From contig NC_133938.1 of assembly GCF_031877795.1 (NCBI RefSeq), positions 13,920,920 to 13,984,919 on the forward strand: a stretch of 64,000 nt of DNA. Direction: 5' to 3'. The first letter of the stretch is position 1. Each line of letters begins with the position of its first letter. Below the pieces are notes generated by a model. The model was not told the DNA's origin. It searched no databases and worked only from the letters and a program-made list of their open reading frames with translations. Positions 36,501 through 51,500 of this stretch are shown here, piece after piece. Both the position numbers and the translations under genes were made by a program. This DNA comes from Strix aluco (Eukaryota; Chordata; Aves; Strigiformes; Strigidae).

Positions 36501-39500
36501 GGACAAAAAATTAGCTCTATCCCAGCCAAAACCAAGACAACTATTAATTTATGAGATAATAACTCTACTTACAAATTATTTAGTTATGTCATAGCTGTCA
36601 GCACAGTTGAACGTCAAAGCTAAGGCATTTTTTGTGCATGATGACCCAAGAATGTTCTGACATTCAGCCAGCTATCCCAAGGCAATGTTGAAATTCAAAT
36701 AATAAATGAAAATATAGGAAGTTTAACATCTACTCAAAGATGTCAAACTGGACTTCTGTCCTGAAATGGATTAGTAAAAATTTGAAGTATTTTAGCTGCA
36801 TCGTTCCTCTACTAAGTACTGTAAGTAATTCTGAACCTACACATGGAATCCAGCAGTTTAGTCAAAATTTCCTTTCAGTGTACAGAAATGCACTGAAACG
36901 TACATGCTCATTAATATCCAGATTCAACTGTAACACAAACAAGACTGATAAACTACATACAGAGAAATACAAGAAACAGAGAATACCTCCCCCATTAAGG
37001 AAGGCTAAGAAAGAAAATGCCAGATGATTCTACAGTTCTTCCACTATTCAAATCATCATGGGTGATTCTAGTAAGAGAAAGCTGTTCTTTGTCCTCTTTC
37101 CTGCTGCAGTGGTAAGGAATCATTAAAGAACAGTTCCACTGTTTTATTATGGAATCCCTTAACTATAAAGCAAGCCCACAATATATTAGAATGACTTTAA
37201 ATGATAAATTTACAGACTCCTGTGGAGACATATAGATCATTTACTAAAATACGACTTCATGTTTAGAGGGAACTCTTATCCTTGGGAGATTTTTTAGGGC
37301 CCAGTTACACAAATCTTTAATTCAGCTCTTGTACAGGAAAAATAAAAATACTATGTCTCCAAGATAACAGAGTCTACATATCTTCAAAAGCTAAACTACT
37401 GTCTTGTTACCTGGTAATACTAGAGGGAAATTTAAAACAAGTTTTCTGAATTTATGAAGTAGGGTACCAAATAGATGGTCTGGCTTACCTGTAAGATTCA
37501 GGTACAGTGGCTTACCAGTGTGCAAGAGTAATTTTGCTAGTTTATCAATCTTATTAGTAATTGTATTTGCTACTTAAAGCAATAGGCCCTGACTAAAACA
37601 AGAGTCTAAAAAAGGAGATGGGACTTTGCCACTATATTTGTGAGTTGGAAATGGTTATTTTCAAGTCACTGTTCTATACGCTTAAAAAAAAATTGGAAAG
37701 TATTCTCTGTGATTAGCCAAGTCCTACTGCACCAGTAGGAAGCCACTTTGGAAAACAATATTATGGTTTTGATGGGAATATTCAGAAGTGCTTTAGAGTT
37801 CTCAGATCACTCATACTTAAAGCATGGGAAAATCCAGAGCACCAATTGCAGTACCACATCCAACTTGTTCAGCTCAGTACTGTCACCCTTGCCACATGGA
37901 TTATCAAAGTAATTTTCTTCAGCATCAAAACTAAAACTGCTTGGGCTCAGCAAGTCCCAAGTTTCAGTTCATTTCTGCAAAACAGCTGTTTGTGTAATTA
38001 TCTGTACTGCCAAAAATCTAAAAGAAGAGTCAGAGAGTGAGTGACTAATGCCTGCCTTCTCCCTTCCACACAGGTTGATGGGGACAGAAGCATTACAGTA
38101 CTGTAGGAATCACTAACAGTAGCAGCTGTACGTAAGAGCCTGGAGATCACAGGAACTTGGCTGATGGACAGCCTTCCTTGTTTGTCGTCTTAACACTGTT
38201 AAGGAGGCAGGGAAAAACACCTCCATTTAGTACTAAAATCAACTCTATGTTAATTCTCTGCCCTTCAACTTCACTTGGTCAGTTCTTCCTCTTTTCTAAG
38301 TGGATCTTATAAAATGGTATTTTCCATATAAAGATTTTTAACATGCTGAAGAAACAAAAAGTTCTCATGATTTACACAGTCAAGTTACACAGGTCCAGAT
38401 ATCCAAAGTACTCCTTCCAGCAAAGAACTCAGCTTGAACTAGAAAAAGAAATGAAGATCAGAACTGCCCTTCTGTTTTTCCTCTTATCTGACTGTTGTCT
38501 TGGGATTTTTTCATTTTGCATTGTAAGAGCAATTCTTTCCATCTTCCAGCGTCTATCTTTTTTTGGGTTCACACTCCTCTTTGGACTTGCGCCCACACAA
38601 ACTCTATCCCAACACCTGAAACTACCTGTTATTTAATTAGAGCAAATTCAAGACTAGTGCAACCCAGACTTTGCCTTCCAGAGACAGAAAATCGGAAGAT
38701 GGCAGAGTCAAGCCAAATTACATTATTCTTAAAAAGGCAGTGAAAAACCCCACAACTTTGCATTGAAGAATGTGAGCTGAACCAACAGAGACAGTAAATT
38801 GGAAAAAAAGTAGTTAAATGAAACAGGAAGAGGAAAAATGGAAAGGCCCATCACATCTTAAAAATCACGTGTTTGGGAATTCTGTTGCAATTTTCTTAGT
38901 CTGATACACAATTCTTGAAGTAAATCATCATTATATATTTTCTGTTTCATTTCATTGCTTATGCTATGCCAAAATAAAAAAGAATAAAGGTAGTTATGTC
39001 TTGTCAAATAATTTGAGATCAACCTGACAGAATGTTTAGGATGAATTAAACACACTATTAATCTTAACTCCAAATGCTTTTTAATATTCCAGGAGAAAAC
39101 AATGCAGTTGAAAGAGTGCAAAAATCTCAAAACCTCCCACCCAAACAAACAGAAATATCCAAACTAGATGCTGCTGTATGTATGGTCAAACAGAGGCATC
39201 AGGGAAGCACTGGCACTCATAAGCCCGCTAGTCCTCAGTATACAAACCTACATCAACTGCAATATCCACGGGACAACACTGTGGACAAAACACTGACCTG
39301 CAAGATATTCCCATGATTTAAAAGATAACAGCACCTTCTGCCAATGCATCAAGACCACATACTCCTTCCTTATTCAGCAAATGATGAAATCATCAACTTA
39401 AACAAATACATTTTAGTTTTATAAGCCAGCTCAAGCAAAGTATTTTGAAAGAGCAACAACATATAACCTGCAGTTTAAACAGAGCTCTTAAGCTCTGCAA

Positions 39501-42500
39501 ATCAAATACTATTTAAAAAAGGGCACAGTATAAATGAAAGCTAGTTACGATGCTTTAATAACCTGGAACAGAGAAAACAAGTTACAAGAAAAAAAATAAA
39601 ATGTATCTGTAATCTTAAGAGCATCAGGAAACAAATACCGAACAAGACAAACAACAGCTTCATAAAGTTAATCAAAGTTGAACTGCAATACTTAAAAAAT
39701 ACCCTTTTAAAATATACTTAAGAATACTCAGATTTAAGTATTTAAAAGATGTTGTTTCCCAGTGATCAAATATAGACATCACATTAGGTATGAAGTATTT
39801 CTACAAAGCTAACTACTAGCATAAGTACCAGTAAATGCCCTAAAACACAACATGAATTTTTAAGTCCATTGTTCTGCAGGGTTCAAGGCCCCTAGAGCAG
39901 GATATGTTTCCAAACACATGACTGTGCATTTTCATTTTTTGGGTGTAAAAAACCCCATCTCAAATCAGACACGCAAGTCTCCTAAAACACTCTACTATGC
40001 AACAGAAAAACACATGCACACGTACCCATTTTTTTGTAGTACTCCTCCCAGGCCTTCGTATAGTCAACCTGCCCTGCTGGTGCTGGATTTGGCTGATCTC
40101 CTGAATTACATTAAAAAGTCAAAACTATTGGGTTTTGTTTCATACATAACACAATTTACAAATAATCAGTTGGAACTTTTCAGTAACAATCCCAAGTAAC
40201 ATCACTGAAATCTGACACTATAAACCTATGTGGTACAAGCTACTACAAATATAAGCAATTACTAAAAGACACCACAAAGAAACAGAGCATTCTTTAAAGC
40301 GTTCAGCATCTTTTCAAGATTCAGGAAATGCACACCAGTCACAGTACAAAATTTGAGTGGTAAGCCTCATCCAGGCACAACAATTACACTAGTACAACTA
40401 AATGTTACAACCATAATTGTTCTAAAACCACTGGAAGTGATGCAACTGTTTAAGCAAATGACAGCAGTTTGGCTCATTCCAGATTTACATACGACTGACT
40501 GCACTATGTAGGCATAATTAAGTCAACCCCAGTTGCAGCAAATTCTCTTTGGAGTATATAAGATAAATACATTACCCTCATTACTGCTGAAATTAAAAAA
40601 AGTGATGTTGAAGGCCATCAGCACGTTTTCCAAGAAAACCAGCTACCTTACAATAAAATTACCCAATATATGAAGACAACAATAAAAAAAACAATGAGAC
40701 ATCTACACCACCAGCAATGAAAAATGAATCCATTTTACTAAACAGATACCTTGTCCATTAGTTTGGGTTGTAGCTGGTCCACCAGGAGGGGCTGCAGGTG
40801 GTGGCTGTGCTTGCTGCTGATAGTAGTGAGCATAATAAGCTGCCCACGCTGCTGAGTTGGGATCTGTTCCTGGCTTACCTATGAAAACAAACCAAGCATT
40901 TATAAAAGTAGTATGAACAGAATGCTGTCCCCTAAGTTAACCCTGTCCTAAGCACTTATATTTTCCTCCAAAGAAAAATCCATCTGAACAAAGTAACCAC
41001 GTACATCCTGTAAGTACCTTTTCTTTCTAGCACAAACTTTTGGTCAGGTTTCAGACAAGTGTATTGTACAAACTATTCTTTCAGAGAGAAACCTCACTAC
41101 TACAATGTCATTTATTAATTTTTAAATGTGATGAACAGAAGAGGATTTTCAAATTAATTTAACAGTCATGTTACTAAATGGTAGCAACAACGAATCATTC
41201 TAGCACCAAACAACATCAGAGGTTTTACTTTTGTTACAACCTCACACTAATGACACTGACACAGGTGGAGGAGGCATGTCAAATACATATTTCTGAAATA
41301 GAAGACGACAGATCTTACTAGGTGTTTGCAATGCTTGTCAATTAAACTTTAAGGTAAAATACAGAAACACATAGTACTCTACAAACATGAAACCCAACAT
41401 ATGGCTATAAAGCATGACTATCTACTTACAGCTTTTTAGTATAACAAATAATAGCAACATTTGTATCTTCAGCAGCTATCTCCATGCTTCCCTTATTTTT
41501 AACTACATCTAGGCAGGCCAACAATGCTGCTTCCTAGAGCCTTATCTCTCTGTTTTTCACATACAGACTTTAGGAATGGCTTATTTTTCCTGAATCACAG
41601 TGATTTATTACATTACCAAATTGGCAATCCACAAAAACTGCAAATTTACTGTTAGAGAACATAATGCTCTGTAACACAACCAGCGTCCTTTGACATGATT
41701 TGCATCCTTAAAAAATAAAAACATCTGCAAATAAATGCAGCCAACTGAGGAGAGAACTTCACATAAGGACATAGACACAACAGATATTTTAGAATAACTA
41801 CACATGGGAATGGAAATATATTCCCCCCAACAAAAAATAGGGAAGGTAGTGAGTGACTAATGGAAGAGAAAGAATAAATCCACCGGAAAAGGCATTCAGG
41901 GAGAAGAAATCCACAACACAACAAATTTCTTGCAGTATTTCATTTAGCATTAAAGTCAGATGAAACCACTTGAAATGTACACAGTAGTATCAGCATACAG
42001 TCAACAATGTAAACACGCTGCTTGCTTCATTTTAAAATTACACTGCTTCCACCAGCAACAGTGGATTTAAACTAACATGTACTGTATTCTAAGGTTACCT
42101 TCAAATATCAAATAAGCCATTACTCGGTTTCCCCCCTCATTCCCATTAGTAGCTACTTCTCTAGAATAGAACACCACAGAGGAGGATTCATTAAATTTCC
42201 AAAGAAATCTGACTGTAGTAACTAGCTCCACTCTCACGTGACAAGAGGCAAGCATGGTTCTGGAGAAAGCACCTCTGAAAAAGATACTAAAATAACCCAT
42301 TTGTTACACTGAAATGAGCAACTGAGTGGAAAACTGTACAAAACTCATCCAAATAAATGCTAATCGAAAGAAACACCAACTTCCAGCTGCATGTAGGAAA
42401 ACTTGAGATTTTTAAGAGAAGTATTTACCCAAAAAATGGTTATAAAACCATCATCAAGATGACATCAAGGTACTTGCCATTTTTCTTACAGATATTTATG

Positions 42501-45500
42501 TAGATAAATTACTTTATAAAAAAAGGTGGTATGAAAAAAGCTGTAACATTTCAGCAGTGGCTTTGGATTAAATGACACTTTTTAGTATGCTGAAGCTTTA
42601 AGTCAAGTCCCTTTGAAACATTTTACTTTTAAATAATGACAATAGGCATTTTTAAAATAATAAACTGAATGCATGCAGAGCTACCTTCTATAAGTTTCAG
42701 AACTGAAACCAGAGATGGCTCTTTGCCAAGAAAGGATGTATAAAAGACTTGAACATAAACAGAACTCTCTGTAGATTCTAACATCCTCCAAAGCCCTCTC
42801 CTATTTCACTAACAGAACTTGTGTCAGGACCAGTGGATATCAGAAAATATTTATTCCGTTTATAACAAAAATAAAATTGAGATCTTTTGGCTGAAGTTCT
42901 CAAGAAGCTCTACCTCAAACAAATGAGGTACAAGTGACTCAAGCATCTAGCCTTACCATACCTTCTGTGACTGCAGTTCCATTTCCCCATATGCTCTAGT
43001 CCAACCAAAGGATATAAATTAAAGAAAAGCAGGATACTACAACTTTGGGAAGTCGTAATTAAGTAAAAACTTCCGGTCTTGACAAAGATGAACAGAAACA
43101 GAAGAAACAGATTCTACAAAGATGGGTTTCAGAAGAAAATACAATACTATTACAAGCAAAGGCTCAAAATCCACAATCCTAATTAGTTTTACTGTATTAA
43201 CAGCATTCAACAGAAATTTTATCCCTCAAAAAAGACTGAACAAAATCTATTTGTATCAAGACGCTGAGAATCAATCCTCACATAGGTCAACAAAAGCTAG
43301 AAATATATAGCATAAACTGTGCAAAGTCAGGATCAGTGAGATTGTAAGGGGCACTGCTCAAAATAAAATACAAAGTCACTGCCTATTACAGAAAGAAAAC
43401 ATCCTCATTGAAGAAATTTATGTAAAAACATCTGTTGTAAGAAAAATGAACTGATTTGCACGCAATCAGTTAACGAAGAGTCTTGCAAAAATTATAATAA
43501 ATTGGAATGCAGTATCAATAACATTTAGTAAAGAGTATATTCCAACTGTAACAACTAAATTTCAACATCTCACAAGCCACATGTGGGAAGCACAAAACAT
43601 ACGTAAACTGACAATCAGTAAAGAAAAGCCTGAACAGGAGCTCTATTAGATTTACCAGTGCAACACTCACGAACTTTGGAATGTGCGTACTTGTAAGGAC
43701 AAAATAGATGTACTCAAAGTATATCCACACTACAGTACAACTGTGACATTTCTTACCTGGATCTGGTGGATTTGGTGGCTGCCAGTGTGGATAAGCATTT
43801 CCCCATCCCTGTGGAGCATATGGAGCTGGAGGACCACTACAAAAGATCAAGTCATGCATATACAGTGAAAGCCAGTCCCAGGGTCACCCTACAAAAAAGG
43901 AAGGTAGATGAAGCAGTACTTACTGAGGTGCAGGGCCAGGAGGCCCTGGATTATAAGGAGCTGGGTTATATGGTCCCATGGGAGCACCAGGACCTGGTGG
44001 CCCAGGAGGTCCATGTGGGCCAGGAACAACACCATGGGGTCCATGGGGAACAGGTGGACCCAATGGATTTACTGGACCCTGTAACAAGAGTAGCACACAG
44101 ACAAAAATAAATCTTGAAGTTCCCCATTTTCCAGCAGTTTAGAAGCATAAATCTGAACACTAAGAATATCATCTAAAAGGTTTGATTGTTTTTAAAGACG
44201 GACATTTCCCTGGAGAGAACAGTCTTTTTGAAGATTAATTAGGCTTATGGCTAGTTAAAGAAGAGAGCTAAAAGCAGCCACAGTAGTAACTGCAACTAAA
44301 AAGCTGCATTTATTTCAGTTCTTTCTTGAAGAAATAAGAATTATACCAGTAAAAATGGATTTTTCCACAAGTTCCATTAAAAAAACCCCACAAGCTAAAC
44401 CAAGACTATCAGTGTTTTAAAATAAACTGGTACAGCTAATTAAATCTGTCTGTACAATCAGGTACAAAAAACAGGCAGTAAATCTGATTACATGCATACA
44501 CATGCAAACAAAACACTCAAAGAGTGTAAGCTTGGATTGAAAGTCTACTTAAACATACTGAGACTGAAAAACTAAACACAGTTTAGGAGCTTTAAGAATA
44601 TCAAGGATATCTTTGAAATAGTAAAATTTTTCATTATGCAGAAAGTGGGCATCTTCAAGAACACATCATTAAAAAATACACTGTACTACACTGAAGCAAG
44701 CAACCATTTCTTTCCATTTCAAGTTTTTGCTTCTTTTGGTGCATCATGTTTGTACTACTTTAAACTCAGATTACCATTTACTATTATCAATTTATTATAC
44801 ACTTAAGTAATTTGGAAGTGAAATGGAAAAAAAGTCTCCACAAAGGAGTCTCGCTTCCTATTCTAGTAGTAAACCAAGTAATAGTTATACACTCACTCCA
44901 ATCTTCTCTTCTATAAGTTGTCGTGCATAATCTATTTGCTGGGGTGTTCCACGGATAGTAAACATCTTCATGTTTGGATCCGCGTTAGGTGGAGGATTCC
45001 GTTGAAGTTCTATTCTAGCACCAGACTGCTGGCTTATACTTTTAATAGTTTCACCACCTACAATGCAACATACAGCTTTTATGACATGCAATAAAGCAAA
45101 AATACTAAGATTCAAATCAGAGAAAGTCAACTGCATGGGAGCTGAAGATAAAGAAGTAGAAAGATACCTATCCTTATGAGCCATACAAGAACATTCTAAC
45201 AACAAGTAAAAAAAGTCTTCAGCATAGTACAGAGCTTTGATTGCAATGAACTAGTAAAAGTGTTTTTTAAAGACCACAATGTCATTACTCAGAAAGAACA
45301 GCAAAAAATTCCTACAACATTGTCGTGGTTTTTTTCCATTTATGTAAAGATGTAAGATTAGACATGAACAACAACAGATACCCACAGTTATCAATAAATG
45401 CAGCCTTAAAGCATAACCTCCCTATGAAGCAGCAGGCAAGCACAGATGACAAAAAACACCACCCAGAAGCTGACCAGATGGTAAAGTCCACATTTTTTGC

Positions 45501-48500
45501 AGTACACTAAAACCAGAAAGTTAAATCCCCTAAACTAGTTCCTCTTCTTATAGGATCCTGAGAAGTTACTTATATCATTAGCAGGCACAAAGTTTTCAAA
45601 ATATGGATCATTTGGCATTTAAAAAACCCCAACAAAATATATCAATCCAGGTCAAGAACTGAACTATGTCAGCCTATTTGTTGTGTCTGAAAAACACATT
45701 ACAAACAAAAGATTAAGTGTTTCATTTAGAAGCATACAGTAAATTATTTGTAAAACAAAATTCTTTGAGAAGTAATTATTTTAATAAACACACACAGAAG
45801 AAATTGTTACAGGATTCCACTGTAAAAGATCTTCACTGGAATATGTGAAAATTAGTTTTAAGAGTGAGTTACAGATGCAGTAACACTAGGCTAATCAAGC
45901 AGTATCAAATGCAAGTTAATTATAAGATACATTCTCTAAGAATCTACCAAACACTACCAATGTAACTCAGTACTTATTACTTTAAAAAAAATGGGTTAGA
46001 TAAATTGATTGGTTCTTCACTCTTAAACTACTGCAGTATGTGTTTTGGTAAGGAAAATCTGAAAAGAATATTAGGAGTGTTACGATTTAGCAGCATTACG
46101 GTGCTCTACCGTACATGAAAACATTCGCAAAGGCTTCCCTTGAAACATCTCTCTAGTATGGCTATTTGTACAAATAGAAAAGCTAAGAGCTTTTTTAACT
46201 ACATATAGATACACATATATATAAGATATATTGCCTTTGCCAATGATTAATCCAGTTTTGCCAGTGGGAACAATAAAATTGAATTCCTGTAATCCACCAG
46301 GAGGCCCCATGTTCCAGTTGCCTTGGCCTCTACCCCTTCCTCGACCACCAGGTCCTGGTCCACCAGGGTTACCAGCCTAAAACGAAAAAGCAAAAAATTA
46401 GCATGTTCTACAAAAATTACTGCAAACAAACTATTAATACCATCTGGTTACATCACATAACTTATTAAGAAAAAACTGATTTACTACTCAAATAGTTTTG
46501 ATAGTTTAAGTAGTATCTTTTCCAGAAGACCTAAATTACATTTTAGAAGATGTTCTGTACAACTCTGCATATGAAAGATGAAGAAGGAAAGGATATAGAA
46601 GAAAGCAGAAAGTTTCACATGCACAAAGATATAATTTCTGTGTGCCTTCTGTAAATGCAGTGGGGTGGCTCATCTAACAATAAGCATTTGAACCATCTTT
46701 TAAACACCCATTACAACCCAAAATGACAACGTATCAGCTATTAATACAAGGCAACAGAAGCAGCAGCTCAAACCAGCCAGATCAAGAACTGCCATGACTT
46801 TGAATCAGTATTATCATGATCATCCTTAAACTTATAAAACTGTAACTGTAAAAGCAAAAACATTCATATTCCAGACTGAACTTTGAAGTAGATTCAAATG
46901 GCATTATTTTCTTTAGTTACACACTCATTTTAAAATTTTTAAGTCTTTCCAAAAGTCAGGCAGGAGATTTTAAATGGTAAACAACATAGTACCCAACCTG
47001 AACACTTCGAAGGAGATCTGTAATAATTTCTGCAGCATGCTGACATCTGTCAGGAGGCCCTGTGATTTGGGCTATTCTATCTGGAGTTGTTCCATCATCT
47101 GGAATAAAAATGAACTATTCCAGTATATGTAATCCAGTAAATTTACAATCACTTCACAGAAACTTATGGACATACCACCTACCTGGCTTAAATTGGATCC
47201 TAACACCAGCATCATTCTGTATCTTTTTTATCATCTCTCCATTTCTTCCAATTACAATACCTACAGCAAATCGTGGTATTGGAACCTTAAAGAGAAACAA
47301 AAATTTCAAGATGTCGAGGATGCAAATATTTCTACCAAATTCACACAATTAAAGGGTCACATATTAGAATGGTAAACTAGGGTCAGCCCAATGCCACTTG
47401 AGGCTTTCTGAAGTGTGAATTTTTTAATATCAAGTCACAAGCCTAGCAAGTACTGGATGAAAGTATCAAAAAGAAAGACACCCTATGCACTACAAGTTCT
47501 CATAGTGGCAGCAATTTCAGTGGATATTATGCTTCTCAAAGAACAAAAGTTGTAACAGGCCTAAAATGTGGGTTGTAGCAGATGAAACTACCAACCTCAC
47601 CTATGATGAACAGTTACAAGCTCATGACTTGCATAATAGGTGGACTTAAATATCCTTCTGCAAAGGCCAAACTCCAATTTCTATAATGACATTATATACT
47701 TAGCCATAAAACTTACTTATTTGATAAAAATCTCCAGCTAGCTGAAACTGTTCAGAACTGCTGGTAATTTAAAGTGAATGCTGCACACCATTTAAAGTCA
47801 TAATTTCAGCAACCAACAAGTAATACTTACAAGCCACAACCACTTTTGGAATCTGGTTAAGAGCTTTCAGTGGTATAACCCAGTTTAACAATTTAACGTG
47901 AACATCTCAAAATACAGTGAACAAGTTTTTCAACCATGCTTACGTCTATCCCTTCATTTCCTCCTATTCTTGACCCATATTCGTTGCGCACCTCTCTAAA
48001 GCCACCTTGATCACGAATTAACTCCAGCACCATTTCCTTGGCTTGCTAAAAAAAGAATACAAGTTATTTAGGTACTGCAACATCAGAACAGATCTAAAAA
48101 TGCTCTGAATTATGAAGGATTCCTTACTTGAACTTTATAAGGGTCTCCAGTTATCCTAAGGGGCTTGTCTGCACCAGTGTTCTGTGGACCGTCTTGAATC
48201 ATGACCATTTTCACACCTGCCCGCTCCTATTTGACAACAGGGATGTCAATATCCACTCAAATCCAGATTCAATATTATCACGTTTAAAAGAAGATACACG
48301 TATACCTGTAATTGTTTAATTGTCTCTCCACCTTTTCCAATAACTAATCCCGCTTTACTTGCTGGAATCATAATTTCTTGGACTGCATTTCCAGGTCCAT
48401 CACCATGATGAAAGCCAGGTGCAGGTCTTCCCTTTTCAACTATCTGATCAAGTAGTCTTTTTGCTGATCTGTGAAGGAACATACACATTCCTAAGTACAC

Positions 48501-51500
48501 TTATTCCTACAAGCATCACTTGCCCACACCTATTCTGCTTGGAAATTTTTATTTTTTTTAATTTGAAAAGTTTCTGCAGAGGAAATATAATTACTATCAC
48601 TAAGAAATATGAGGCAAACTCAGTAAAACTGTAACAGTAACTTAAGAAACTAATCGCAAGATAATGTGGTAGACCTAAAACCACCTCAATGTCAGAATAC
48701 AAAAAGTGGCTCTTTACCAAACACACATAAGTAAAAGTTACCTCCTCAAACATGACCATCACCCCTGAATACAGTTACACTGATCAGACCTTAATTCAGA
48801 ACAAAAAACCTTGTCCTTTAAAATGTAAAAAAAAAAACCCAAACTGTGTTCATTAGAAGTTTTGAAATTGTTACAATTTACCTCTTCTAGTGCATTTATG
48901 AAAAAAATTTCAGAGAAAGCTTTTCTAACTTTGCTTAATTCCAGTAGTAATTCAGGTAACCTCTCATTTGACAGTAATTTTTCTTCAATCTACTAACAGC
49001 CAATCTTAAGGTAGATCTATTTTATGTTAAGTTTTATGAAAAGGCAAAAAATCCCAGACTGTAAGATAAACCTAGCTTTAACACCATGGTATCTGTTGCA
49101 TGATTCAGCATGCAAAGTAAGGACACCTGTACTTCTAACCATTACCAGGATAGTGGACAAAAGCAAGTATGTATTCACCACACATGTAAGTCAGCTGCAA
49201 TCAGAGTAAAATCATGATTACAGTACTAACATCAGTTAAAAACTCTTCCCTCTAATATGTGAGCAGAGTAAACTATAATTAGAAAGAAAATTCCCATAAA
49301 GGAATGGCTTCATGAACAGCAGCTTGCTTGGCTGCAACATAAGAGGAGAATGCCATACTACCTTCCCGAAGGAAAACATGTAGCTGCAGGCCTTACCTGC
49401 AAACATGAAGCGGGAGCAGCTAACATAAATGAGAGAATACCAAATATACTACTACACTTAAGATCTGCTCTGAAGATGGACTTTGAGTAACTCCTACTCT
49501 TACACATAACCGATTTGCCACTTTTTCCCTGTGATCTTCCTAGTTATGGTTACCAGTTTGCTTTCAGCATACATTTCTTTTTAGTATACATTCCCACACC
49601 TCATTCTCAAGCTGAAATCAGTGCATAGTTAGAGAAGTATTATTTACAACAAGATTTGCACTTGAAAAAGTTCAAGTTCCATACTTTTGTCTTGGAAAAT
49701 TCCAAGTATGCTGAGGGATCTACATACATTTAATTGTCACCAGACTGCCTCTTCAATAGAGGAAAACTGTAATATTATAAACGTACTGTCTAGATATTAT
49801 ATTTAGATCTAAAAAAAATGAAGCGTATTGCACAGTTATATATGAACACATGGAATTTGTTTTACTTACTGAACAGACTCTGGTGTTCCAGTTAGCATAC
49901 ACGATCTTTCAGGCAAGCCTCCACTATCTATGGTCAAAAACCAAAACCAATTTAGCAGTAATGTTAAGTAAGAGAGAGATTATGAAATTAAACATAATAT
50001 GCAAATTACTGGAACTTCACTGAAGTAGAATAATCAGTGTATCACAACATTTTGCATTTCTTCAGACTGCGATAATCGCAATTACACAAAACATTAAAAT
50101 GTACCTTAAATGAAGGTTCAGGCAATTAGAAGCAATGATTAGCCTTCTGAACTGTCTACCAAAAACCGTCACCAAAATAAACAAACTAAAAAAACCCACA
50201 AGAAGTTACCTGGTGCAATCTGTATTTTACAGCCAGACTCTTGCTGTATGCGTGAGATCTGCTCTCCACCTCTGCCAATTACTTCAAGAAAGAAAATATA
50301 GAAAGATTATTTGCATGAACAGCATCTGCTAACATCCCTCACTCCAACACCACATCCATACTACTTACTGAATCCAACCATCCCATCTGGAACTTTGTAC
50401 TCCTCTGTCATCACAGACCTACAGAGAATGTTAAATCAAACAAAAGACAATGACCATCCAGAGACCAAATTGGCATTAAGATTATATATATTCTTCCATT
50501 AAAGAAAGCTAGTGCCCCCACTACCACACTGGCTTACTTGCCTCCCATTAACTTCAGAAGTCATTATGCAAGCTCAGTACTAAGTAAACTGACAATATAC
50601 AAAAGCGACCACAACAAGTTCAAGTATCATATGATTTAATCTATGTTTTCCTTCATCCTCTTTACTATGAAGAGATGCGGGGTACAGAAAAAGCCAGTGT
50701 AGCATTTTAAGTTTCATCTGTATATTGATCAAAGTATGCTGAAAATACACAAATTTCAGCATCTCATCTACCAAAACCAGCCAAAGCGTAATAGTTGGAT
50801 GGGGTTGTTTAGGGAGGAAATGAGCAGAGAAAACTACTATTGTAGCAAATACAGCTGACTGAGCAATATGCTGTGTTAAATCTGTTTCTTTTTAAAAAAT
50901 CTGTTTTCCTTTTTGTTTACAGGATAGTGTCAACCCCTTCCCCTTCAGATCTGCTTCTAACTTCTGGTTATGCTACCTACACTCAAGTAGTAAAAAAGAG
51001 CAATGCATTTTCCTTTTACTAAGCTTGATGCACAGTTTAGGCTGCAAAAACGAAGAGGGAGACAGCAATGTAGATGCATTTTAAGTGTTTGGCTTGGGAC
51101 TTGCTGAAGCTAAATTTCAACAGATCACACAAATACAAAACAATTGCTTTATGCATGGATATCACTTTTTCAGAAAAATTTCTTGAAACTGCTTTCTTTC
51201 AGTAAAAAGGAAAACTCTACTGAAGATGTAATGTAACTCCTACCTTTGTTGTTGATGCATCGGTGGTAGCTGGTTTCCAAAAGCTATAAACAAATAGTTA
51301 AAATTAAATTTAAAACAAGTAGTATAATTTACAACTAAGCTTCTCCTTTGATAATAAAACTTAATTATATCCTTAATTTTTTCCAAGTTGAAGTTTAAAG
51401 TGTTATCAAGAGGTTTAAAAACAGCTAAAAAGATTCTCAACTGTTGCTAACAACATCGTGAGTTTTAAAAAGCAGACCCACAGTGCTTCAAGGAAGTAAA

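Noticed and set aside
43683-44110. Plus-strand open frames over FUBP1 exons 16 and 17
   Set aside because: They are antisense shadows of the Pro/Gly-rich FUBP1 coding sequence.
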